From CAUZJO01 sp963580245 (lineage in GTDB: Bacteria; Sumerlaeota; Sumerlaeia; MVZB01), in the NCBI GenBank assembly GCA_963580245.1, contig CAUZJO010000172.1, forward strand, positions 1 through 8,481: a stretch of 8,481 bases of DNA, written 5' to 3'. Made by a program: the position numbers and the translations under genes. Shown one piece after another: positions 1 to 5,995 of the stretch. The first letter of the stretch is position 1. Each line of letters starts with the position of its first letter. Below the pieces are notes generated by a model that saw only the letters and a list, made by a program, of their open reading frames with translations, was not told the DNA's origin and made no database searches.

Positions 1-10
1 TTACGACTGT

Positions 11-108
11 TGCCCGGGACCGGGCAGGATGGATGGCACGCTGAAAAACTCGGGAGTCGCAAAATCACAGGGTGAGTCATGTCTTGCCGTCAGAGAAGGA
101 GGTGATCC
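11..108 (+). promoter_or_regulatory. Candidate structured leader RNA with a sequestrable ribosome binding site
   Basis: Several pairings are visible. TGCCCG (11-16) and CGGGCA (21-26) form a perfect 6-bp hairpin. GATGGCA (32-38) pairs with TGCCGTC (85-91), allowing one U-G, and encloses two small hairpins: ACT/AGT (48-50/55-57) and TCAC/GTGA (65-68/72-75). The segment ATCAC (64-68) could instead pair with GTGAT (102-106) inside the downstream Shine-Dalgarno region, so two mutually exclusive folds exist, as in translational switches. The core run CGCAAAATCACAGGG (58-72) loosely resembles the c-di-GMP-I (GEMM) riboswitch signature, but the GAAA tetraloop arm is not convincing. The only thing directly downstream is a five-codon ORF. 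Pairings are seen; function is inference. Confidence 0.25.
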
Positions 109-126
109 ATGGGGGTGAATGTTTAA
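96..126 (+). promoter_or_regulatory. Extended Shine-Dalgarno sequence driving a five-codon mini-ORF
   Basis: AAGGAGGTGATCC (96-108) is the 13-base complement of the conserved 3' end of 16S rRNA. GGAGG ends six bases before an ATG at 109, which is ideal spacing. The ORF is only ATG GGG GTG AAT GTT TAA (109-126, peptide MGVNV). The same frame stays open after the TAA from 127 to a stop at 271-273, with an internal ATG at 172 giving 33 residues that start MVKSLAFG. This could be a leader peptide, the start of a gene broken by the in-frame TAA, or coincidence. No family is recognised. Confidence 0.3.
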
Positions 127-363
127 ATTTCCGGCCGTGAGAACTCAAAAGAGCTTCTTCGGCCAGAATCCATGGTCAAATCCCTTGCCTTTGGCCAGGC
201 ACGGTGGGCTGATCCACTCAAAGATTTGGAGGATCGAACGGTTTGGTTAGCAAAATGGGAAATGTCGGGTTAATTGTCGATGGATTTGAAGACGTATGTT
301 CGATTACGAGGGACGAGGACGGGAGCCGAGAGCCGATCTGGAAGATTACCCACGCAATCGAAG
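127..363. other. Non-coding or uncharacterised stretch left of the response regulator gene
   Basis: There is no recognisable gene here. Two short plus-strand frames exist. One is the 33-codon frame at 172-273, which has no ribosome binding site of its own. The other starts at TTG 243, has GGAGG (228-232) ten bases upstream, and runs to 473, but its second half only mirrors the end of the minus-strand response regulator gene. On the minus strand this stretch is the 3' flank of that gene. No GC stem followed by a T-run was found, so transcription termination here is unexplained. Confidence 0.4.
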
Positions 364-1851
364 TTAGGCGTGTGAGGCGCTCTCGTGAACCTGGCCGAAC
401 AGCAAGCCGTTGCCTTCCTTGCTCAAGCTGTACTGTTGAATCTTATAGAGCAGGCAGCGATAAGAGACGCTGAGCTCCTTGGCCGTTTTCTTACGGTTCC
501 AACTGTGCTTATCGAGCACCCGCTGGATCGCGCGCCGTTCGATCTGGCTTAGAATCCCGTCCGTGATTTCCTTGAGCGTCTTGTTGATGAAGTATTGCTC
601 GGGCAGCGCATTGAGACTGAACGGTTCACCGGAACCGTTGCGGTCCCCGTTTGCGTGGACCGCGTCGCCTTGATGATGATCGATATGTTTCATCACCTCG
701 TGCTCACCGAAGATCATCATGCGTTTGATCAGGCTCTCGAGCTCACGCACGTTGCCCGGCCACTGATACGCCAGCAGCGTTCGCTCGGCCTCGCTGCTTA
801 AATGAAACGAGTCTTTGCCAAGCTTTTCCTCATACTTTCCGACGAAATGGTGGGTCAGCAACAGGATGTCCTCCGTGCGTTCGCGCAGCGGAGGCATGTG
901 GATCGTCAGATCGTTGATGCGATAGAAGAGGTCGAGCCGGAATGTCTTTTCCTTGATGTGTTGCTCGATATCGACGTTGGTGGCGGTGATCAACCGCACG
1001 TCGACCTTGATGCTCTGCGTCCCGCCGACGCGGTAGAACTCCTTGTGTTCGAGCACCTGGAGCAGCGTGGCCTGGACTCCGGCCTCCATCTCGCCGATCT
1101 CATCGAGGAAAATCGTGCCCTTGTCGGCCAGTTCGAACCGTCCCGGCTTGCTCTTGTACGCCCCGGTGAAGGCCCCGCGCTCGTGGCCGAACAGCTCGCT
1201 CTCGAGCAGATCGGAGGGCAGGGCGGCGCAGTTGACCTTGACGAACGGCCCGTGGCTGCGGTCGGACATCTGATGGACCGTGCGCGCGACGATGTCCTTG
1301 CCGGTCCCTCTCTCGCCGCGAATCAAGCCGTTGAGGTCGGTCGATCCGATCTGCTCGATCAACTCGCGAACGCGTTGGAACGGGGTCGACTCGCCGATGA
1401 AATGCTCCCAGACCGATTTCTTGGCCAGCTCGGACTCCAGGCGCTTGACGCGCTGGCGCAGGTCCTTCTTCTCCAGGACCTTCTGGATGCACAGTTCGAC
1501 CATCTCGACCTCGAACGGCTTGACCATAAAGTCCTCGGCACCCCCCTGGACGGCCTGGACGACGATGGGGGTGTCGGCGTGGCCCGAGATGATGATCACG
1601 GATACGGTCGGGTCCTGCTTCTTGACGTAGTTCAGGAGCTGGATGCCGTCCATGCCGGGCATTTTAATATCGAACAGGCAGATGTCGGGTTTGAAGTCGG
1701 CAATCTTGGTGACGGCCGCGCGTCCGTCGTTGCACGTCTCGATGATGTATTCGCTTTGGCTGAGGCCGTCCGAAAGGATCCAGGTGACGTTCGGGTCGTC
1801 ATCGACTGCCAACACGCGGATCTTACCGGTAATTTTTTCCGCGAAGACCAT
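364..1851 (-). CDS. Sigma-54-dependent response regulator (NtrC family)
   Basis: This 495-residue protein has the complete NtrC-type architecture, so it should be phosphorylated by a partner kinase and then use ATP to open sigma-54 RNA polymerase complexes. Residues 11-125 are a receiver domain with the acidic pocket D17-D19, phospho-acceptor D61, S89 and K111. Residues 150-380 are an AAA+ domain: Walker A GERGTGK (179-185), the sigma-54 contact loop GAFTGA (226-231), Walker B ending FLDE (248-251), and arginine-finger candidates R305 and R311. Residues 433-475 are a Fis-type helix-turn-helix. Walker A has Arg at position 181 where Ser is usual (GESGTGK). The ATG at 1849-1851 has AAGGAG nine bases upstream. 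It lies 27 bases after the kinase stop and is surely co-transcribed with it. Target genes are not evident. Confidence 0.95.
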   Translation of the reverse strand: MVFAEKITGKIRVLAVDDDPNVTWILSDGLSQSEYIIETCNDGRAAVTKIADFKPDICLFDIKMPGMDGIQLLNYVKKQDPTVSVIIISGHADTPIVVQAVQGGAEDFMVKPFEVEMVELCIQKVLEKKDLRQRVKRLESELAKKSVWEHFIGESTPFQRVRELIEQIGSTDLNGLIRGERGTGKDIVARTVHQMSDRSHGPFVKVNCAALPSDLLESELFGHERGAFTGAYKSKPGRFELADKGTIFLDEIGEMEAGVQATLLQVLEHKEFYRVGGTQSIKVDVRLITATNVDIEQHIKEKTFRLDLFYRINDLTIHMPPLRERTEDILLLTHHFVGKYEEKLGKDSFHLSSEAERTLLAYQWPGNVRELESLIKRMMIFGEHEVMKHIDHHQGDAVHANGDRNGSGEPFSLNALPEQYFINKTLKEITDGILSQIERRAIQRVLDKHSWNRKKTAKELSVSYRCLLYKIQQYSLSKEGNGLLFGQVHESASHA

Positions 1852-1878
1852 GACACTCAGCTCCTTGAATAATGCTTA

Positions 1879-2121
1879 CTACGCCTTGGGCAGATAGACA
1901 CAGAATGTCGTCCCCTCACCCGCCTTGCTTTCCAGATGGATGTGCCCCAGGTTCTTCTTGACCGTACGCAAAACCGCCGCCAGACCTAATCCGTGCCCCG
2001 TGGGCCGGGTCGTGAAGAAACGGTGAAAGACGCGTTCCATGTTTTCGGGCGGGATGCCGCAACCGGTATCCGCGATCTCGACCACTAAATAGTTGCCTGG
2101 TTCCCCACCCGGCGCACGCAC
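1879..2121 (-). CDS. C-terminal ATP-binding fragment of the frameshifted sensor kinase
   Basis: These 80 codons encode the second half of a GHKL/HATPase_c domain: the G1 box DTGCGIPP, an F box (VFHRFFTTRP) and the G2 box TGHGLGLA, ending in the usual strand-forming tail. A free protein of this size would lack the N box and could not bind ATP properly. It is the missing end of the upstream kinase, which supplies the N box but not G1 or G2. The GTG at 2121 is only a formal start and has no evident ribosome binding site. Restoring one base in the frame gives an intact kinase of about 587 residues spanning 1879-3641. It is a real coding segment, but not an independent gene. Confidence 0.85.
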   Translation of the reverse strand: MRAPGGEPGNYLVVEIADTGCGIPPENMERVFHRFFTTRPTGHGLGLAAVLRTVKKNLGHIHLESKAGEGTTFCVYLPKA

Positions 2122-3641
2122 TCCTGGTGCTCGCCGTTGAGCACGTCCAGGGTGGTCAGGGCCAACCGTCCCCCGCCTTCCATCGACTGGCAGGCGTTGA
2201 TGATCAGGTTGATGAAAGCCTCCATCAGGTTACGGGTCAGCCCCAGGATCTTTTGCTCGCCCTCGGCGTAATGACGTTCAACCCGGACCTGATTCTGTTC
2301 GAGGTGGAACTCGGAGACGTCCAGCGCTTTATCGAGCAAAGCATGGACGTCCATCGGCACCATGTTCATCTCTTTGGGGTTATAGAAATTCACCAGTTCG
2401 GCGACCAGGCTCTCCATGCGCGACAGATTGATGCTGATCTCCTCGAGGCAGCGCGTCCGCTTCTCCCGGTCGCACCAGCCTTCGTTCAGCATCCGTGAAA
2501 ACCCGCGCAGGGACGTCATCGGATTGCGCAGATCGTGGGCGATCTCCGAGATGAGCTCGCCAAGACCGGCCAGTTGGCCCGTACGCGTGATGTAGTTGCG
2601 CTGCTCGACCGCCGCCAGCAACTGCGAGATCGCGATCCCGAGGATGCGTTCCTCGGCGAGGGTCAGGTCTACCGAGTCGTCGCGCCGGACAAGGCCCACC
2701 ACGCCCAGCAGGGTCTGGGGGGCGTGAAGCGGCATCATCATGAACTCATCACCGGGCCACTCGCCGGGATAAAGTTCACGCATCATGGCGTACAGCTTAT
2801 CGATCGGACGCTTTTCCTCTTGCTCGACTTGCTCGACCAGGACCATGTGATGTTCCCTGAGCAACTCGACCATGTCCCGGCTGAATTCCCCGACGTTCTC
2901 GCCGTCGCAATAGGTCAGGTTGATGCCCTGGGCGCGGATATCGTAGAGGACGCAGAAGGCGCCCTTGAAATCGATCATCCGGCGCAGGCGACCGAAGACC
3001 TGGCGCACGACCTCTTCGGTCGAACCCTCGGCCACGGTGGCCTGGCTCATCTCGAACATCGTGGCGACTTGTTCGTTAAGCAGGCGCAGGGTTTCGATCG
3101 TCCGCACCTGCTCGCGGGTGGCTTCGAGCACGCGATGCTCCAACAGGTCGCGCTCCTGGCGCAGCGCGGTGACCAAGTGCTCGTTCTCCACGGCCATCCG
3201 TTTCTTCTCGACGGCGCGGCCCACCGCGTTAACCACGTCCAGGACGTTGAACGGCTTGCAAAGCATGTCATAGGCGCCGGCCTTGAGCGCCTCCATGACG
3301 TCATCCATGTTGGCCAAGCCCGAGATGACGATGACGGGCGCGTGGGGCTGATGGCGGTTGACCGTGGGGATAAAACTCAAACCGGTTTGATCGTCATCGT
3401 CGTCGAGGTAGATATCGACGATCACGGTGTCGAAGGACTCGCGCTCGATCAACTCCAGGGCCTGTTCAAGGTTCTCGGCCTGGCTGACCTCGTAGCCTTC
3501 GCCCTGCAGCACGTCTTCGAGGAGGAGCCGGATGTCGGGCTGATCGTCGAGGATCAGGACGTGGGGCGGCGAATCGGGACCGGGCGCCTCATCCAGATGA
3601 AACTCGGTGGCAAGGGTTGTCTTGTTGTTGACCTGGAACAA
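2085..3641 (-). CDS. Receiver-GAF sensor histidine kinase, N-terminal part (frameshifted)
   Basis: The 518-residue open frame carries, in order: a receiver domain (27-141) with D32/D33, phospho-Asp D76, S107 and K129; a charged coiled coil (about 142-195); a GAF-like sensory domain (about 196-345); and a HisKA domain with phospho-acceptor H369 in SEIAHDLRNP. The start of the ATPase domain follows, with its N box (NLIINA, 478-483). It contains no transmembrane segment, so it is a soluble sensor. The frame then runs into an unrelated tail and stops before the G1 and G2 boxes, which lie in the next frame (1879-2121). The best start is TTG (3639-3641), because no ATG or GTG was found in frame further upstream; only a weak AGG precedes it. 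The N-terminal receiver suggests it is itself phosphorylated or is part of a multistep relay feeding the adjacent activator. Confidence 0.9.
   Translation of the reverse strand: MFQVNNKTTLATEFHLDEAPGPDSPPHVLILDDQPDIRLLLEDVLQGEGYEVSQAENLEQALELIERESFDTVIVDIYLDDDDDQTGLSFIPTVNRHQPHAPVIVISGLANMDDVMEALKAGAYDMLCKPFNVLDVVNAVGRAVEKKRMAVENEHLVTALRQERDLLEHRVLEATREQVRTIETLRLLNEQVATMFEMSQATVAEGSTEEVVRQVFGRLRRMIDFKGAFCVLYDIRAQGINLTYCDGENVGEFSRDMVELLREHHMVLVEQVEQEEKRPIDKLYAMMRELYPGEWPGDEFMMMPLHAPQTLLGVVGLVRRDDSVDLTLAEERILGIAISQLLAAVEQRNYITRTGQLAGLGELISEIAHDLRNPMTSLRGFSRMLNEGWCDREKRTRCLEEISINLSRMESLVAELVNFYNPKEMNMVPMDVHALLDKALDVSEFHLEQNQVRVERHYAEGEQKILGLTRNLMEAFINLIINACQSMEGGGRLALTTLDVLNGEHQECVRRVGNQATI
2103..2106 (-). 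other. Likely frameshift site (homopolymer) in the sensor kinase
   Basis: On the coding strand this is a run of four G. One extra G here turns GTG GGG AAC CAG into GTG GGG GAA CCA and joins the N-box half to the G1/G2 half without a stop. The 518-codon upstream frame otherwise ends at a TAG at 2085-2087, and the two frames overlap between 2121 and 2085. The tRNA on GGG could also slip back one base onto GGG, but no canonical X-XXY-YYZ heptamer or following stem was recognised. A sequencing/assembly indel or a true mutation is therefore the simpler reading. Confidence 0.6.
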
Positions 3642-3710
3642 ACCGTTTACCTGCCATTTGCGTTCTTGGACCTGGGCGGATGATCGACCCGCCGCGCTCC
3701 CACCCGAGGG

Positions 3711-3765
3711 GTGAACGCATGACGTGCTTTTATGGATTCATCCGTTAGTATGCATCGGCGTTCAC
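3711..3765. repeat. 8-bp inverted repeat upstream of the kinase operon
   Basis: GTGAACGC (3711-3718) and GCGTTCAC (3758-3765) are perfect inverted copies separated by 39 bases. The nearer copy lies about 70 bases upstream of the kinase start. Paired half-sites at this distance could be operator or activator sites, possibly autoregulatory. The spacing is long for one dimer, and an 8-bp match can occur by chance. Confidence 0.3.
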
Positions 3766-4040
3766 ACGGGGGGACTCAAGCGCTTTTCCGAATGAGTGCA
3801 CGGAAATGCATCCCCCCGATTGCAAGCGATACCATTCAAACGCGGGACGCGGGGGCTGGATCCGGAATCTTGGCCTAACTTCAATTCATGGAAGGCTTTG
3901 CGCGCGATTTGAAGGCGGGTTGGGGCTTTCACGAACGCCCCATTTCGCCCGAGCGATTTCATTGGCGCTAAATTCGACATCTGGCATCAGGATTGCGCCG
4001 ACGATGTCCGTCTGACTCCGACGCGTCGATGAGGGCGATG

Positions 4041-4097
4041 GGTCTCCGAGAGATCCACATCTCGAACGCGCAATGGGTGGATGGCTGGTCGGAGACC
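4041..4097 (+). promoter_or_regulatory. Stem-loop in the presumed 5' leader of the GGDEF-like gene
   Basis: GGTCTCCG (4041-4048) pairs perfectly with CGGAGACC (4090-4097). Inside it sits a second perfect hairpin, GAGAT-CCAC-ATCTC (4050-4063). A further short CCCG/CGGG hairpin lies just downstream, before the gene start. The pairing is visible in the sequence. Whether it is a regulatory leader, a small RNA or a DNA cruciform is unknown, and I do not recognise a riboswitch class. Confidence 0.35.
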
Positions 4098-4168
4098 GGC
4101 TCCCGAAGGACGGGTCGCCGCTCGGCCCTCCATCGGCCACTTACTAAAGATGCGGTCCACAAAGATGG

Positions 4169-4732
4169 ATGAGACGGCAATTGTCCGCGAACTCGCGGGG
4201 CGCCAACAATCGATTGCGCCAAAGTGAAGAGCAGGTCGCCAGACTCGAGGAGCAACTGCGCGCGTCGGCGCACGAGGCGATTCGCAACGGGGAGACGGGG
4301 CTCTTCTCCACGGCCTACTTCCACGCCAGGCTTCAGGATGAGATCGGCCGCTCCGAACGTTATCGCCACTTCCTGACGCTGGTCTTGATCCACCTGGAAC
4401 TGTCGGACCCGAGTACGACCGGCCGGCTTTCGGCCGAGCTTGCCCTGATCGGGGATCAGATGAAACGGGTTCTGCTCCGCGGTAGCGACCTGCTGGCGCT
4501 CTATCGTCATTCCCAGCTCGTGATCTTGCTGCCCGAGACCGATGAGCGCGGGGCCAGGACGTTGATCAAACGCCTGCGGCCCATTTTCCCCGTCAACGGC
4601 CGGCGCGTGACCTATTCGACCCTCAATTACCCGCACGACGCCAGCAACATCGAGTTGCTCCTCAATCGTCTCCAAGACCATTCGGAAAACCTTCTCCACT
4701 CCGCCAATTCGATCCATCTGCGCAACGGTTAA
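4169..4732 (+). CDS. Degenerate GGDEF-domain protein, probably catalytically inactive
   Basis: The 187-residue product has a short N-terminal coiled coil (about 13-38) and a GGDEF-type fold (about 40-170). Family hallmarks are ETGLFSTAYF (42-51), the E/R-rich helix DEIGRSERY (57-65) and VILLPETD (118-125). The catalytic pieces are gone. The metal-binding iDxD strand reads IHLE (74-77), and the GGDEF loop reads RHSQL (113-117), aligning exactly in length with RYGGDEFVILLPET-type sequences. It should not make c-di-GMP and may act as a binding or scaffold protein. The start is uncertain. ATG 4169 has no Shine-Dalgarno, and an alternative frame from ATG 4165 would join this one if the four-G run at 4197-4200 were three. 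The stop overlaps the convergent dgt stop by three bases. Confidence 0.75.
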   Translation: MRRQLSANSRGANNRLRQSEEQVARLEEQLRASAHEAIRNGETGLFSTAYFHARLQDEIGRSERYRHFLTLVLIHLELSDPSTTGRLSAELALIGDQMKRVLLRGSDLLALYRHSQLVILLPETDERGARTLIKRLRPIFPVNGRRVTYSTLNYPHDASNIELLLNRLQDHSENLLHSANSIHLRNG

Positions 4733-5898
4733 TCGATTCTGCGCAGCGTCGGCTCGAAGTGGTTCATGTAATCCTCGAGGCAAAAGCGGTCGGTCATGCC
4801 CGACATGTAGTCGGTCAGGACGCGCTTGAGACCATGGCGCGCGATGCGGTCTTGGTACTTCCGCGGCAGCAACTCGGGTCGTTTCTCATACATCAAGAAA
4901 AGTCGCCGGAAGAACCGAGCGGCTTTGACCTGCATCCTGAGCGTGGTGGGATGTTGGTAAACGTTCTTGGCCAGGAATTGGCGCAAAAGGGACTGACCCT
5001 CGTGCATCGGCGGGCTGAACGAGGCGATTTTCTCCTCATATTCACGGGCCGCTTGCGGGGACCCGATCCCGAACCGGTCGAGCCGGTCGCCGGTCCAGTC
5101 CAACACGTCGTTGACCATCCGGTCCATCAGTCGGCCCAGGGCCTTGAACTTGATGAACTTGGGCGCGATGTCGCGGCCGGCGGATTCCTCGCGCACGGCG
5201 GACCAGATCTCCCAGACCCACGGCACCTCTTCCAGTTGCTCCACGTCGAGAAGCTCCATCCCCAGCGCATCATCGATGTCGTGGTGGTTGTAAGCGATCT
5301 CGTCGGCCAGATCGGCGATTTGCGATTCCAGCGCGGGTCTCAGCCCGTCGTCGTAACGGCCGAGCGTGGGCGAGTCGTACGCGGTCGCGTGGTGGGCGAT
5401 CCCGGCACGGACCTCCCAGGTCAGGTTGAGGCCGGGCCGGTCGTGAAACCGCTCCTCGAGCAGTTCGACCACCCGCAGGCTCTGAGCGTTGTGCTCGAAC
5501 CCGCCGTCCTCGGCCAGGAGTTCGCGAAGCACCTGCTCGCCGGTGTGGCCGAATGGGGTATGGCCCAAGTCGTGGGCCAAAGCGATCGCTTCGGTCAGGT
5601 CCGTGTTCAGGCCCAGCCTGAGGGCCAGCGTGCGGGCGATCTGGGCCACCTCGATCGTGTGGGTCAGTCGGGTGCGGAAATAGTCGCCCTCGTGGGTAAC
5701 GTAAACCTGCGTCTTGTACTCGAGCTTGCGGAAGGCCGCGCAGTGGATGACCCGATCGCGGTCGCGCTGAAACTCGCTGCGCAGCCGGTCAAGTTGTTCG
5801 GGCGCCTCACGCCCGCGCGTCTGCGCGCTCTTGGTCCCGTACGGCGCAAGCGTCTCATATTCCAATCTCTCGATGTCCTCGCGCGTAAGGATGGGCAC
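4729..5898 (-). CDS. dgt: dGTPase-family HD phosphohydrolase (deoxyguanosinetriphosphate triphosphohydrolase-like)
   Basis: Members of this family hydrolyse dNTPs, typically dGTP, to the deoxynucleoside and triphosphate in the cytoplasm, which helps control the nucleotide pool. The 389-residue protein shows the HD-domain metal ligands: H80 in RLTHTIEV, the H109-D110 pair in AHDLGHTPFGHTGE, and D199 in LADEIAYNHHDIDDA. Also typical are RDRDRVIHCAAFRKLEYKTQ (45-64) and the C-terminal DYMSGMTDRF (363-372). The length fits the shorter dGTPase-like subgroup rather than the longer E. coli enzyme. The start is GTG (5896-5898), with GAGGG upstream at a rather long spacing. It is transcribed alone, away from the large repeat at 5996-6343. 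Substrate preference cannot be read from the sequence. Confidence 0.93.
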   Translation of the reverse strand: MPILTREDIERLEYETLAPYGTKSAQTRGREAPEQLDRLRSEFQRDRDRVIHCAAFRKLEYKTQVYVTHEGDYFRTRLTHTIEVAQIARTLALRLGLNTDLTEAIALAHDLGHTPFGHTGEQVLRELLAEDGGFEHNAQSLRVVELLEERFHDRPGLNLTWEVRAGIAHHATAYDSPTLGRYDDGLRPALESQIADLADEIAYNHHDIDDALGMELLDVEQLEEVPWVWEIWSAVREESAGRDIAPKFIKFKALGRLMDRMVNDVLDWTGDRLDRFGIGSPQAAREYEEKIASFSPPMHEGQSLLRQFLAKNVYQHPTTLRMQVKAARFFRRLFLMYEKRPELLPRKYQDRIARHGLKRVLTDYMSGMTDRFCLEDYMNHFEPTLRRID

Positions 5899-5995
5899 GG
5901 ATCCAGGTTCCCTCTTAGAGTGGCCGCGGCAGGCCTATAAACGTCTAGGGGCGGGCCGCGCCGCATCGACGCAGCCGACCCACGATAGCCGATAA

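Larger units (their letters stand above)
3642..4168. promoter_or_regulatory. Divergent intergenic region between the kinase operon and the GGDEF-like gene
   Basis: These 527 bases must hold the promoters of both divergent units. I did not find a convincing -35/-10 pair, nor a -24/-12 (TGGC-N8-TTGC) site on either strand. Features that do stand out are an 8-bp inverted repeat upstream of the kinase (3711-3718 with 3758-3765), a short hairpin CACCC/GGGTG near 3701-3713, and a longer stem-loop at 4041-4097 upstream of the GGDEF-like gene. No family-recognisable ORF is present. Confidence 0.5.

Noticed and set aside
96..108. 3' end of a minus-strand 16S rRNA gene
   Set aside because: The 13 bases match the 16S 3' terminus, but the adjoining bases (109-130) do not match the conserved sequence that precedes it, and no further rRNA sequence is present.
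243..473. 76-codon plus-strand frame with GGAGG upstream
   Set aside because: Half of it is antisense to the 3' end of the response regulator, and that part looks like shadow translation. The first 40 codons are not recognised, so it was not called a gene.
802..1872. Long plus-strand open frame (356 codons) opposite the response regulator
   Set aside because: It is antisense to a complete, motif-rich NtrC-type gene. It has no family motifs and shows the Leu/Asp/Val/Gln-rich composition typical of the mirror strand of GC-rich genes.
2085..2121. Programmed -1 ribosomal frameshift
   Set aside because: No canonical slippery heptamer or obvious downstream stimulatory stem was seen. An indel in the G run explains the data more simply, though slippage on GGGG is not excluded.
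2535..3683. Long plus-strand open frame (382 codons) opposite the sensor kinase
   Set aside because: It mirrors a kinase with clear receiver, GAF and HisKA motifs, and has no recognisable domain of its own.
3642..4168. Sigma-54 promoter for either divergent unit
   Set aside because: Candidate TGGC motifs (for example near 3960 and, on the minus strand, near 3655) lack a correctly spaced TTGC element.
3968..4783. Minus-strand open frame (271 codons) opposite the GGDEF-like gene
   Set aside because: The plus strand shows the GGDEF-fold signatures. This frame has no motif and runs into the dgt 3' end.
4759..5940. Plus-strand open frame (393 codons) opposite dgt
   Set aside because: It is an antisense shadow; the minus strand carries all HD-domain metal ligands.
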